DNA of 7,649 nt from an uncultured Bacillota bacterium (lineage in GTDB: Bacteria > Bacillota > Clostridia > Peptostreptococcales > Anaerovoracaceae): contig CAMYWZ010000051.1 in NCBI GenBank assembly GCA_947302945.1, forward strand, positions 1 to 7,649, written 5' to 3'. Of the stretch, positions 1-6,172 are shown piece by piece; position 1 is the stretch's first letter, and each line of letters starts with the position of its first letter. Below the pieces are notes generated by a model. That model was not told the origin of the DNA. It saw only the letters and a program-made list of their open reading frames with translations, and ran no database searches. The translations under genes were made by a program, and so were the position numbers.

Positions 1-597
1 GACATACGCGAGATCATCGCGGAATCCGACATGGACGACAACACGCCCATCCCCGCCAGCATGACCAAAAAAGAATACCTGGACTACAAATTCAACTCAG
101 CCCTGGTCGAAGACGACGACTTCGACCTTCTTGTCATGGGCAGGACCCAGGGCAAGGGCTGCTACTGCTTCGTCAACGACCTCTTGAGCGCCCAGCTCCG
201 CAAGCTTAAGGACAAATACAGGTACATGCTCGTGGACAACGAGGCAGGCATGGAGCATATCTCCCGCGGCGTCCTGCCCTCCGTAGACCTGATCATCCTT
301 GTATCGGACTGCTCCAGAAGGGGCATCCAGGCGGTCGGCAGGATCAAGGAGCTCTGCGGCGAGATGAAGCTCGGCCAGGAGCGCATCGCCCTCATAGTAA
401 ACCGCGCCCCGAACGGCGAACTCAATGAAGGCATAAAGGAAGAGATCGCAAAGTACGGACTGGATCTTGTCGGAGTGGTACCACAGGATCAGGCCGTGTA
501 CGAATACGACTGCGCGGGAACTCCCACGTCCACGCTGCCGGGGGACAGCGCGGCCCGCAAGGCGGTCAATGAAATAGCTGAAAAACTTTTTGCATAA
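1..597 (+). CDS. cooC: CooC/AcsF-type nickel-insertion ATPase, 5'-truncated by the window edge
   Basis: This is the C-terminal part of a MinD/SIMIBI-class ATPase of the CooC family, which uses ATP to load nickel into CO dehydrogenase (CooC) or acetyl-CoA synthase (AcsF). The frame is open from base 1 and 198 residues are visible. Family members are about 250-260 residues, so roughly 60 are missing, including the P-loop; the ATG at 31 is internal. Two family hallmarks are present: GKGCYCF, whose CXC pair (codons 160-162 and 166-168) is the metal-binding motif at the CooC dimer interface, and the VDNEAGMEHISRG signature around 232-270. SDCSRRG and NRAPNGEL downstream also fit the family. The frame ends in TAA at 595-597, 34 bases before acsD, so it is very likely co-transcribed. 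Whether it serves CODH or ACS cannot be decided here. The family is certain; the partner is inference. Confidence 0.93.
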   Translation, partial: DIREIIAESDMDDNTPIPASMTKKEYLDYKFNSALVEDDDFDLLVMGRTQGKGCYCFVNDLLSAQLRKLKDKYRYMLVDNEAGMEHISRGVLPSVDLIILVSDCSRRGIQAVGRIKELCGEMKLGQERIALIVNRAPNGELNEGIKEEIAKYGLDLVGVVPQDQAVYEYDCAGTPTSTLPGDSAARKAVNEIAEKLFA

Positions 598-615
598 AGT
601 ATTAGAAAGTATTAG
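596..615 (+). repeat. Perfect 10-bp tandem direct repeat (two copies of AAAGTATTAG)
   Basis: The unit AAAGTATTAG occurs twice head to tail, at 596-605 and 606-615. The first copy begins inside the TAA stop of cooC, and the second ends three bases before the acsD Shine-Dalgarno site. The stretch is AT-rich in an otherwise GC-rich window. It could be a replication-slippage duplication, or a site with one-helical-turn spacing. It has no inverted symmetry that would suggest a hairpin. No function is claimed. Confidence 0.85.
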
Positions 616-617
616 TT

Positions 618-623
618 AGGAGG
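618..623 (+). promoter_or_regulatory. Ribosome-binding site of acsD
   Basis: A consensus AGGAGG lies 8 bases before the ATG at 632. It fixes the acsD start and is the strongest Shine-Dalgarno match in the first kilobase. I see no convincing -35/-10 promoter in the 34-base gap, so acsD is probably read from a promoter upstream of the window. Confidence 0.85.
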
Positions 624-631
624 AACATCGT

Positions 632-1573
632 ATGGCTTTTAAGAGGACTCCCCAGGTCTTCAGCGCTTCGATAAACGAAGTGGTGATAGGCACAGGGGAC
701 AAAGCCGTCACACTGGGGGGAGCAAACACCTTCCCTCTGTACACGTTCGACGGCAAAGCCAAAAACAAGGTCGCCATTGGAGTGGAGATCTTTGATCATG
801 GCGTGGATACAAGTGTTCCCGGAATAGCGGAATACTATTCCGGTGCGGAAGGGATAGGCGCGATCGCGAAGAAAGCGAGCCAGATCCCGGGAGCGGACTT
901 CGTCGTCCTCTCCCTCGAAGGCGCGGATCCCAACGGAGAGAACAAGTCCGTTGAGGAATGCGCAGCAATTGCAAAGGAAGTGGCCGGCGCGATCGACTGC
1001 CCGCTGGTCATCGAAGGCTGCAAGAACATCGAAAAGGACTCCCAGCTGTTCGAAAAGCTGGCCGAGGTCCTGGCAGGAAAGAACGTGCTGTTCGTCTCCG
1101 CCCGCGAGGAGGATTACAAGCGCGTTGCGGCAGCTGCCGTAATGGCTTACAAGCAGAAGATCTCCGCGGAGAGCGCCGTGGACATCAACCTCGCCAAGCA
1201 GCTCAACGTGCTCATTTCCCAGATGGGAATCCAGCCGCAGAGCTACGTCATGAACGTAGGCAGCGCGGCTGCAGGCTACGGCTACGAGTATGTAGCATCC
1301 ACCCTGGACCGTGTCCGCTCTGCCGCTCTCGAGCAGAACGACGCAATGCTCCAGATGCCTATAATCACACCGGTAGCTTCCGAGGCCTGGTCCGTAAAGG
1401 AAGCGATAGTCTCCGAAGAGGACGTCCCCGAGTGGGGTCCCCGCGAAGAGCGCGGCATAGCGATGGAAGTCTCCACCGCCGCGTCCGTCATAGCCGGAGG
1501 CGCTGATGCCGTTATCTTAAGGCACCCGAAGAGTGTAGAGACCATAGCCCGCCTCGTCGCGGCGCTGATGTAG
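632..1573 (+). CDS. acsD: Corrinoid iron-sulfur protein small subunit (AcsD/CdhD, delta)
   Basis: This is the small subunit of CFeSP, the cytoplasmic carrier that moves a methyl group from AcsE to the A-cluster of AcsB. With AcsC it forms a heterodimer that holds a corrinoid cofactor between the subunits. The 313-residue length is normal for the family. The protein is a TIM-barrel type with recognisable blocks: an N-terminal INEVVIGTGDKAVTLGG segment, EGADPNG in the first third, VDINLAKQLN at about residues 183-192, MNVGSAAAGYGYEY at 207-220, the MLQMPIITP block, EDVPEWG at 263-269, and a C-terminal GGADAVILRHP. The NVG form at 208-210 replaces the DPTT seen in the Moorella/Carboxydothermus type and, from memory, is usual in clostridial acetogens. 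The start is supported by AGGAGG at 618-623. The acsC start follows the TAG stop after 16 bases. Confidence 0.96.
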   Translation: MAFKRTPQVFSASINEVVIGTGDKAVTLGGANTFPLYTFDGKAKNKVAIGVEIFDHGVDTSVPGIAEYYSGAEGIGAIAKKASQIPGADFVVLSLEGADPNGENKSVEECAAIAKEVAGAIDCPLVIEGCKNIEKDSQLFEKLAEVLAGKNVLFVSAREEDYKRVAAAAVMAYKQKISAESAVDINLAKQLNVLISQMGIQPQSYVMNVGSAAAGYGYEYVASTLDRVRSAALEQNDAMLQMPIITPVASEAWSVKEAIVSEEDVPEWGPREERGIAMEVSTAASVIAGGADAVILRHPKSVETIARLVAALM

Positions 1574-1589
1574 AAAGGGGGAGAAGAAA

Positions 1590-2915
1590 ATGGCACTAAA
1601 AGGCATAGACATCTTCAAGCTCACGCCGAAGACCAACTGCAAGGAATGCGGCAACCCCACATGCATGGCTTTCGCGATGAAGGTCGCCCAGGGCTCCGTC
1701 ACCATCGATAAGTGCCCGCACATGTCCGCGGAAGCGATAGCCAAGCTCAGCGAAGCCACCGCTCCTCCGATGAAGGCCGTCAAGGTCGGCGCCGGAGAAA
1801 GCGAATTCAGCCTCGGCGGCGAGACCGTTCTGTTCCGCCACGACAAGACCTTCGTGTCCCACAACCTCTTCGGCGTCAACGTCTGCAGCGGCTGCGCCGA
1901 CAGCAAGCTCCCCGAGATCGAAAAGATCGACTACGAGCGCATAGGCGAAAGGATGCGTGTAGACGCGCTCAACCTCAAGTTCTCTGACAAGGACAGCTAC
2001 CTGGACCTTGTCAAAAAGACCATGGGCAAGGGCAGGCTCCTGATCCTGGACTGCAAGGACGCAGACGCGGCCAAGGCAGCGCTCGATCTGTGCAAGGCTG
2101 AAAAGCCCATACTCAACGGCGCAACGCCGGACAACTACAAGGAAATGACGGAGATCGCCAAAGCGGCCGGAGTGGTCCTCGGCGTTTCCGCGCCGGACAT
2201 CGACGCCCTTCACAACACCGTGGAAGCCATCGAAGGCCTCGGTTACAAGGAACTGATACTCGACGTCACCGGCGGCTCCATAAAGGAAGCCTACGCGAAC
2301 GCCATCCAGGTCCGCCGCGCCGCTCTTAAGGGCGGGGACAGGACCTTCGGCTATCCTTCGATAGTCAACGTCGCTAAAGTCGCAGAAGGTGATACCGCCC
2401 TGCAGACCGCTCTCGCGTCCATGTTCGTCATCAAGTACGGTTCCATAATAATCCTGGACAGCATGACCTACGCTCAGGCTCTGCCTCTGTACGGCCTGCG
2501 CCAGAACATATTCACCAACCCCCAGAAACCCATGAAGGTCGAGCCGGGCATCTACCCGCTCAACGGAGCGGACGAGAACAGCGTCTGCGCCACCACGGTA
2601 GACTTCGCCCTCACTTACTTCGTGGTATCCGGCGAGCTGGAACGCTCCGGAGTGCCCTGCAACTTCCTGATCTCAGACGCGGGCGGATATTCCGTCCTCA
2701 CCGCCTGGGCGGCAGGCAAGTTCTCCGCAGGCAGCATCTCCAAGTTCATCAAGGAGTACGACATCGAGTCCAAGATCAAGAGCCGTACCCTCATCATCCC
2801 CGGCAAGGCGGCAGTTCTTAAGGGAGAGCTGGAAGAGAAGCTTCCGGGCTGGACCATAGTAGTCGCGCCTAACGACGCTACCGGCCTGGTTAAATTTATG
2901 AAAGATTACAAATAG
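1590..2915 (+). CDS. acsC: Corrinoid iron-sulfur protein large subunit (AcsC/CdhE, gamma)
   Basis: This large CFeSP subunit carries the [4Fe-4S] cluster used for reductive activation and the C-terminal domain that caps the corrinoid. It has 441 residues, the usual length. The N-terminal cluster motif is complete: Cys17, Cys20, Cys25 and Cys42 (CX2CX4CX16C, beginning NCKECGNPTC). A TIM-barrel region follows (about 90-320), including GYPSIVNV and the NIFTNPQKPM / PGIYPLNGADENS blocks. The C-terminal domain holds YFVVSGELE, then SVLTAWAAGKF (368-378), RTLIIPG and the ELEEKLPGW segment. Two oddities stand out. There is an extra CXXC pair at Cys99/Cys102 (VCSGC). Residues 363-366 read DAGG where I expect DTEG next to the cobalamin. 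The start is set by a G-rich Shine-Dalgarno (1578-1583) six bases before the ATG. The TAG stop overlaps the next ribosome-binding site. Confidence 0.96.
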   Translation: MALKGIDIFKLTPKTNCKECGNPTCMAFAMKVAQGSVTIDKCPHMSAEAIAKLSEATAPPMKAVKVGAGESEFSLGGETVLFRHDKTFVSHNLFGVNVCSGCADSKLPEIEKIDYERIGERMRVDALNLKFSDKDSYLDLVKKTMGKGRLLILDCKDADAAKAALDLCKAEKPILNGATPDNYKEMTEIAKAAGVVLGVSAPDIDALHNTVEAIEGLGYKELILDVTGGSIKEAYANAIQVRRAALKGGDRTFGYPSIVNVAKVAEGDTALQTALASMFVIKYGSIIILDSMTYAQALPLYGLRQNIFTNPQKPMKVEPGIYPLNGADENSVCATTVDFALTYFVVSGELERSGVPCNFLISDAGGYSVLTAWAAGKFSAGSISKFIKEYDIESKIKSRTLIIPGKAAVLKGELEEKLPGWTIVVAPNDATGLVKFMKDYK

Positions 2916-2919
2916 GAGG
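2914..2919 (+). promoter_or_regulatory. Ribosome-binding site of acsE, overlapping the acsC stop codon
   Basis: AGGAGG begins on the second base of the acsC TAG stop (2913-2915) and sits 6 bases before the acsE ATG at 2926. A ribosome ending on acsC covers this site, so translation of the two genes is probably coupled (inference). Confidence 0.85.
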
Positions 2920-2925
2920 TCAAGT

Positions 2926-3714
2926 ATGGGCAGATTCGTGATCATCGGTGAGCGCATCCACTGCATTTCGCCGGTCATCAGAAAAGCTATGGAAGAGATG
3001 GATCCGGTACCTATCCTCAAGCGCGCCAAAGAGCAGCTGGACGCCGGAGCTACGTATCTGGACGTCAATATCGGTCCGGCCGAAAAGAACGGCGTGGAGC
3101 TTATGAAGTGGGCGGTCCAGACCATCCAGTCCGAGTTCGACAACGTTCCGCTGTGCCTGGATACCGCTAACCGCAAGGCCATAGAGGCAGGCATCTCGGT
3201 CTACAACCGCAGCAAGGGCAAACCCATAGTCAATTCAGCAGACGCGGGCGACCGCATCGAGAACATCGATCTTGCAGCAGCCAACGACGCGATAGTCATC
3301 GCGCTCTGCTCCAAGGCAGGCGTTCCGTCCGACAACGACGAGCGCATGATGTACTGCCAGGAGATGCTCGAGCGCGGCATGGAGCAGGGCATGGATCCCA
3401 CCGAGGACATGTGGTTCGATCCTCTGTTCCTGGTCATCAAGGGCATGCAGGACAAGCAGATGGACGTTCTGGAGTTCATAAAGCAGCTTTCAGACATGGG
3501 CTTCAAGTCCACAGGCGGACTTTCCAACGTCTCCAACATGACGCCCAAGGAGATCCGTCCCATACTCGACAGCACCACGGTAGCAATGGCTATGTACTGC
3601 GGACTTACCAGCGCCATAGTCAATCCCTGCGACCGCCGTCTTATCGAGACCATAAAATCGGCTGATATTATCAAGAACAACGCGCTTTACGCGGATTCGT
3701 TCCTGGAGATCTAA
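2926..3714 (+). CDS. acsE: 5-methyltetrahydrofolate:corrinoid iron-sulfur protein methyltransferase (AcsE, MeTr)
   Basis: AcsE transfers the methyl group of 5-methyl-tetrahydrofolate to Co(I) of CFeSP, the link between the folate branch and acetyl-CoA synthesis. At 262 residues it matches the Moorella enzyme in length. It is a single pterin-binding TIM barrel: GERIHCISP at 8-16, DVNIGPAEKNG at 46-56, CLDTAN at 77-82, IVNSADAG at 101-108, WFDPL at 163-167 and GGLSNVSNM at 197-205. The residues that bind the pterin and assist methyl transfer in the Moorella enzyme (Asp75, Asn96, Asp160, Asn199) align by eye with Asp79, Asn103, Asp165 and Asn201 here, so the enzyme looks active. The start follows AGGAGG at 2914-2919. 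The acsB ATG lies 13 bases past the TAA, preceded by GGAGG at 3717-3721. No frameshift or truncation is seen. Confidence 0.97.
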   Translation: MGRFVIIGERIHCISPVIRKAMEEMDPVPILKRAKEQLDAGATYLDVNIGPAEKNGVELMKWAVQTIQSEFDNVPLCLDTANRKAIEAGISVYNRSKGKPIVNSADAGDRIENIDLAAANDAIVIALCSKAGVPSDNDERMMYCQEMLERGMEQGMDPTEDMWFDPLFLVIKGMQDKQMDVLEFIKQLSDMGFKSTGGLSNVSNMTPKEIRPILDSTTVAMAMYCGLTSAIVNPCDRRLIETIKSADIIKNNALYADSFLEI

Positions 3715-3727
3715 TTGGAGGTAAAAC

Positions 3728-5866
3728 ATGAGCGTATTAACTGATCTTATCTACGGCGGAAGCGATGCTGTTATCGGCCTTACAGAAGGGGCCGTTAACG
3801 ACGCGATCGCCAAGTACGGTCCGGACAAGGAAATTGCATTCCCTGATACCGCGTACTTCTTCCCGACCATCTACGCAGCTACCGGAGTAAAGGTCAAGAC
3901 TCTGGGAACACTGCCCGCATGCGTCGATGTTATGAAGTCCCTGGTCACCCACCAGGAGGACCTCGGAGCGGCTCTTAACGCCGGCCTTGCCACAGCGGTA
4001 GGCGCAGAGATCCTTGAAGGACTCAAGTATCTGGACGGAGCCAAGCCCTATGAGAACGAGAGCGGAATAGGCTTCGTGCCTGATCCCATCATCAGGAGCC
4101 TCGGTGTTCCTCTCGTTACCGGAGACATCCCCGGCGTAGCGGTAGTCCTCGGTTCCACCGACAAGCCGGAAGAGGCTGCTGCTGTCGTCAAGGAGTATCA
4201 GGAGAAGGGTCTTCTCACCTTCCTGGTAGGCGACATCATCGAGCAGGTCCTCGGCGCAGGCGTTCGCGCAGGCCTTGAATACCGTGTCGTTCCTCTCGGT
4301 CACGATGTAACGAGCGTCATCCACGTCGTTACCGTAGCCATCCGCGCAGCCCTGATCTTCGGCGACGTAAAGCCCGGCGATCTTGCTTCGCTGCTCAAGT
4401 ACACCAAGGACAGAGTCCCCGCGTTCGTCAACACCTTCGGCAACATCGACAGCGTAGTCGTTTCCGCAGGCGCAGGCGCCATAGCTCTCGGCTTCCCCGT
4501 AGTCGTGGACATAGACCTGGGCGAGAACCAGGTGCCCGGCGCTCTCGAATCCGTATGCGACCACACCAGGACCGTCGCCAGATCCCTCGAGCTCCGCAGC
4601 ATCAAGGTCAAGGCCAAGGCAGTCAAGCTGCCCGTAAGCTTTGCCGCCGCGTTCGAAGGCGAGATCATCCGCAAGAAGGACACCTACGTCGAATTCGACT
4701 CCGACCACAACATCACCGCCGAGCTCGTTACCATGAAGGGTCACGACGAGGTCGAGGATCACAAGATAGTCATCGACGGCCCGGACGTTCCGGAAAATGC
4801 CGAAGACCTCATCAGAATGCCCCTGTGCACAGTCGTAGACGTGTACGGCGAAAAGATGCAGCCCGACTTCGAGTCCGTCATCGAGCGCAAGATCCACGCA
4901 TGGTTCAACTACATCGAGGGCGTTATGCATACCGGCCAGAGGAACCTGTTCCGCATCCGCATCAGCAAGGACACCTTCGCCGCAGGCCTGAGGCTCAAGG
5001 ATTTCGGAGAAGTCCTCTATGCCATGATCAAGGACGAGTTCGGCCAGGTAGTCGACAAGTGCCAGGTAAGGTTCATCACAGACGTCGAGAAGGCAGGAGA
5101 GTTCCGCGACAACGTCGCGATACCCCGCTACCGCAAGAGAGACGACCGTCTGTCCAATCTCACTGACGAGAGCGTAGACCAGTTCTACACCTGCATACTC
5201 TGCCAGAGCTTCTCGCCGGCGCACTGCTGCGTAGTTACACCCGAAAGACTCGGTCTTTGCGGCGCTGTTTCCTGGCTCGACGCCAAGGCAACGTTCGAAC
5301 TGTCCCCGACCGGACCTTCCCACCCGATCAAGAAGGAAGGCCTCATCGACGAGAGACTGGGCAAGTACACCGAGGTCAACCGCGTAGTGGCAGAGGCCAC
5401 CCACGGCGCCATCGAGAACGTAACGCTCTACTCGCTGATCGAAGACCCGATGACAAGCTGCGGCTGCTTCGAGTGCATCTGCGGTATCGAGCCCATGAGC
5501 AACGGCGTAGTCATAGTCAACCGTGAATACTCCGGCATGACCCCGACAGGCATGACCTTCGGCGAGCTCGCCTCCATGACCGGCGGCGGAGTCCAGACTC
5601 CGGGCTTCATGGGTCACGGACGCCAGTTCATCTCCTCGAAGAAGTTCATAAGCGCCGAGGGCGGAATAGCCAGAATAGTCTGGATGCCCAAGGAACTTAA
5701 GGATGACGTCGCGGTCAGGCTCAACAAGACCGCGAAGGAACTCCTCGGCATCGACAACTTCACCGATATGATAGGAGACGAGACCGTAGCCACAGAGCCG
5801 GAAGCCCTCTATGCTTTCCTCGAAAGCAAGGGACATCCTGCGCTCACTATGGATCCGATCATGTAA
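3728..5866 (+). CDS. acsB: Acetyl-CoA synthase catalytic subunit (AcsB, CODH/ACS alpha)
   Basis: AcsB builds acetyl-CoA from CFeSP-bound methyl, CO and CoA at the A-cluster. All cluster ligands are present: Cys489, Cys492, Cys501 and Cys511 for the [4Fe-4S] centre (CILC, then C, then LC), Cys492 also bridging to the proximal nickel, and Cys578-Gly579-Cys580 for the distal nickel. These match Moorella Cys506/509/518/528 and 595-Gly-597 with a constant offset of 17, the same as the length difference (712 against 729), so the shortfall lies before the A-cluster. Phe495 corresponds to the CO-pocket Phe512. An N-terminal Rossmann-like domain for CODH contact and CO channelling comes first, then the middle domain (RKKDTYVEF at about 316-324), then the A-cluster domain with GGGVQTPGFMG and the C-terminus GHPALTMDPIM. 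Extra cysteines flank the cluster at 500, 583 and 585. GGAGG at 3717-3721 supports the start. Confidence 0.98.
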   Translation: MSVLTDLIYGGSDAVIGLTEGAVNDAIAKYGPDKEIAFPDTAYFFPTIYAATGVKVKTLGTLPACVDVMKSLVTHQEDLGAALNAGLATAVGAEILEGLKYLDGAKPYENESGIGFVPDPIIRSLGVPLVTGDIPGVAVVLGSTDKPEEAAAVVKEYQEKGLLTFLVGDIIEQVLGAGVRAGLEYRVVPLGHDVTSVIHVVTVAIRAALIFGDVKPGDLASLLKYTKDRVPAFVNTFGNIDSVVVSAGAGAIALGFPVVVDIDLGENQVPGALESVCDHTRTVARSLELRSIKVKAKAVKLPVSFAAAFEGEIIRKKDTYVEFDSDHNITAELVTMKGHDEVEDHKIVIDGPDVPENAEDLIRMPLCTVVDVYGEKMQPDFESVIERKIHAWFNYIEGVMHTGQRNLFRIRISKDTFAAGLRLKDFGEVLYAMIKDEFGQVVDKCQVRFITDVEKAGEFRDNVAIPRYRKRDDRLSNLTDESVDQFYTCILCQSFSPAHCCVVTPERLGLCGAVSWLDAKATFELSPTGPSHPIKKEGLIDERLGKYTEVNRVVAEATHGAIENVTLYSLIEDPMTSCGCFECICGIEPMSNGVVIVNREYSGMTPTGMTFGELASMTGGGVQTPGFMGHGRQFISSKKFISAEGGIARIVWMPKELKDDVAVRLNKTAKELLGIDNFTDMIGDETVATEPEALYAFLESKGHPALTMDPIM

Positions 5867-5877
5867 GACAAAAGAAT

Positions 5878-5910
5878 AAAGGGGTCCTGTTTTCAGGGCC
5901 CCTTTTCTTT
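5878..5910 (+). terminator. Intrinsic (Rho-independent) terminator after acsB
   Basis: A 12-bp stem pairs 5878-5889 (AAAGGGGTCCTG) with 5894-5905 (CAGGGCCCCTTT) around a TTTT loop; the only non-Watson-Crick pair is one U-G wobble. A T-rich run (TTTTCTTT, 5903-5910) follows. It begins 12 bases after the acsB stop and should end much of the operon transcript there. The small ORF and acsV downstream would then be expressed by read-through or from a promoter not recognisable here. Confidence 0.9.
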
Positions 5911-5914
5911 CCTT

Positions 5915-5920
5915 AAGGGG
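5915..5920 (+). promoter_or_regulatory. Ribosome-binding site of the 74-residue ORF, complementary to the terminator arm
   Basis: AAGGGG lies 6 bases before the ATG at 5927. It is exactly complementary to CCCCTT at 5899-5904, which is also part of the 3' arm of the terminator hairpin. The two pairings exclude each other: when the terminator hairpin forms, this site stays free. The 12-bp terminator stem should win thermodynamically. A regulatory role is inference. Confidence 0.65.
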
Positions 5921-5926
5921 CAGATC

Positions 5927-6151
5927 ATGAGATACGAGATGATAAGGGAGATCTTCAACCGCTGCTCGGGCAACCAGATGCGCGACGTGTTCGTGCAGAC
6001 CGTCGAGACGGACGATCCGGAGCAGTACCTGAAGGATCTTTTGAAAGGTAAGGAAGTCAGGTTGGAGAAGACCGAATTTTCGGACGGCTCCATAGTTTTT
6101 GACGCGGATATCGCGGGGCTTCGCCAGAGATTCAGCTTCACAGAGGACTAG
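5927..6151 (+). CDS. Small acidic protein of unknown function between acsB and acsV
   Basis: I do not recognise a characterised family. The 74-residue product starts MRYEMIREIFNRCSGNQMRD and has one cysteine (Cys13). It has 16 acidic against 11 basic residues, so it is acidic, with no signal peptide or membrane segment, and is therefore cytoplasmic. By eye the N-terminal third looks helical. Residues 43-74 look like short beta strands joined by turns (EVRLEKTEF, then SDG, then SIVFDADI, then LRQRFSF). It is probably real: it has a good Shine-Dalgarno site, fills the space between terminator and acsV, and shares codon habits with its neighbours. Its place directly before acsV, 21 bases away, suggests a role in CFeSP reactivation or in AcsB or nickel maturation, but that is inference from position. 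My recollection that similar small ORFs occur beside acs genes of other clostridial acetogens needs a search to confirm. Confidence 0.8.
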   Translation: MRYEMIREIFNRCSGNQMRDVFVQTVETDDPEQYLKDLLKGKEVRLEKTEFSDGSIVFDADIAGLRQRFSFTED

Positions 6152-6163
6152 ACCGCAAAAAGC

Positions 6164-6169
6164 AGAGGG
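6164..6169 (+). promoter_or_regulatory. Ribosome-binding site of acsV
   Basis: AGAGGG lies only 3 bases before the ATG at 6173. This is closer than the 6-8 bases seen for the other genes here, so translation may be weaker, which would suit a catalytic activator needed in small amounts. The start is backed by the protein, whose ferredoxin domain begins directly after it. Confidence 0.6.
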
Positions 6170-6172
6170 AAC

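Noticed and set aside
31..597. The ATG at 31 as the true start of cooC
   Set aside because: The frame is open to base 1, there is no Shine-Dalgarno site before 31, and the family's P-loop region must lie further upstream. The gene is cut by the window edge.
598..631. A promoter for acsD in the cooC-acsD gap
   Set aside because: The gap is AT-rich, but at 34 bases with the ribosome-binding site included it leaves no room for a spaced -35/-10 pair; no convincing hexamers are seen.
958..1506. A 182-codon plus-strand frame inside acsD
   Set aside because: An Arg-rich out-of-frame translation of a GC-rich gene, lying wholly inside acsD; such frames also occur inside acsB (4555-5166) and acsV (6286-6816).
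1596..2213. A 205-codon open frame on the minus strand inside acsC
   Set aside because: It is a phase-matched shadow of acsC, which carries a complete cluster motif and family-length protein; the antisense product has no recognisable domain.
5911..5918. CCTTAAGG palindrome before the small ORF as a possible operator
   Set aside because: An 8-base palindrome is too short to support an operator, and it is a by-product of the terminator T-tract adjoining the Shine-Dalgarno sequence.
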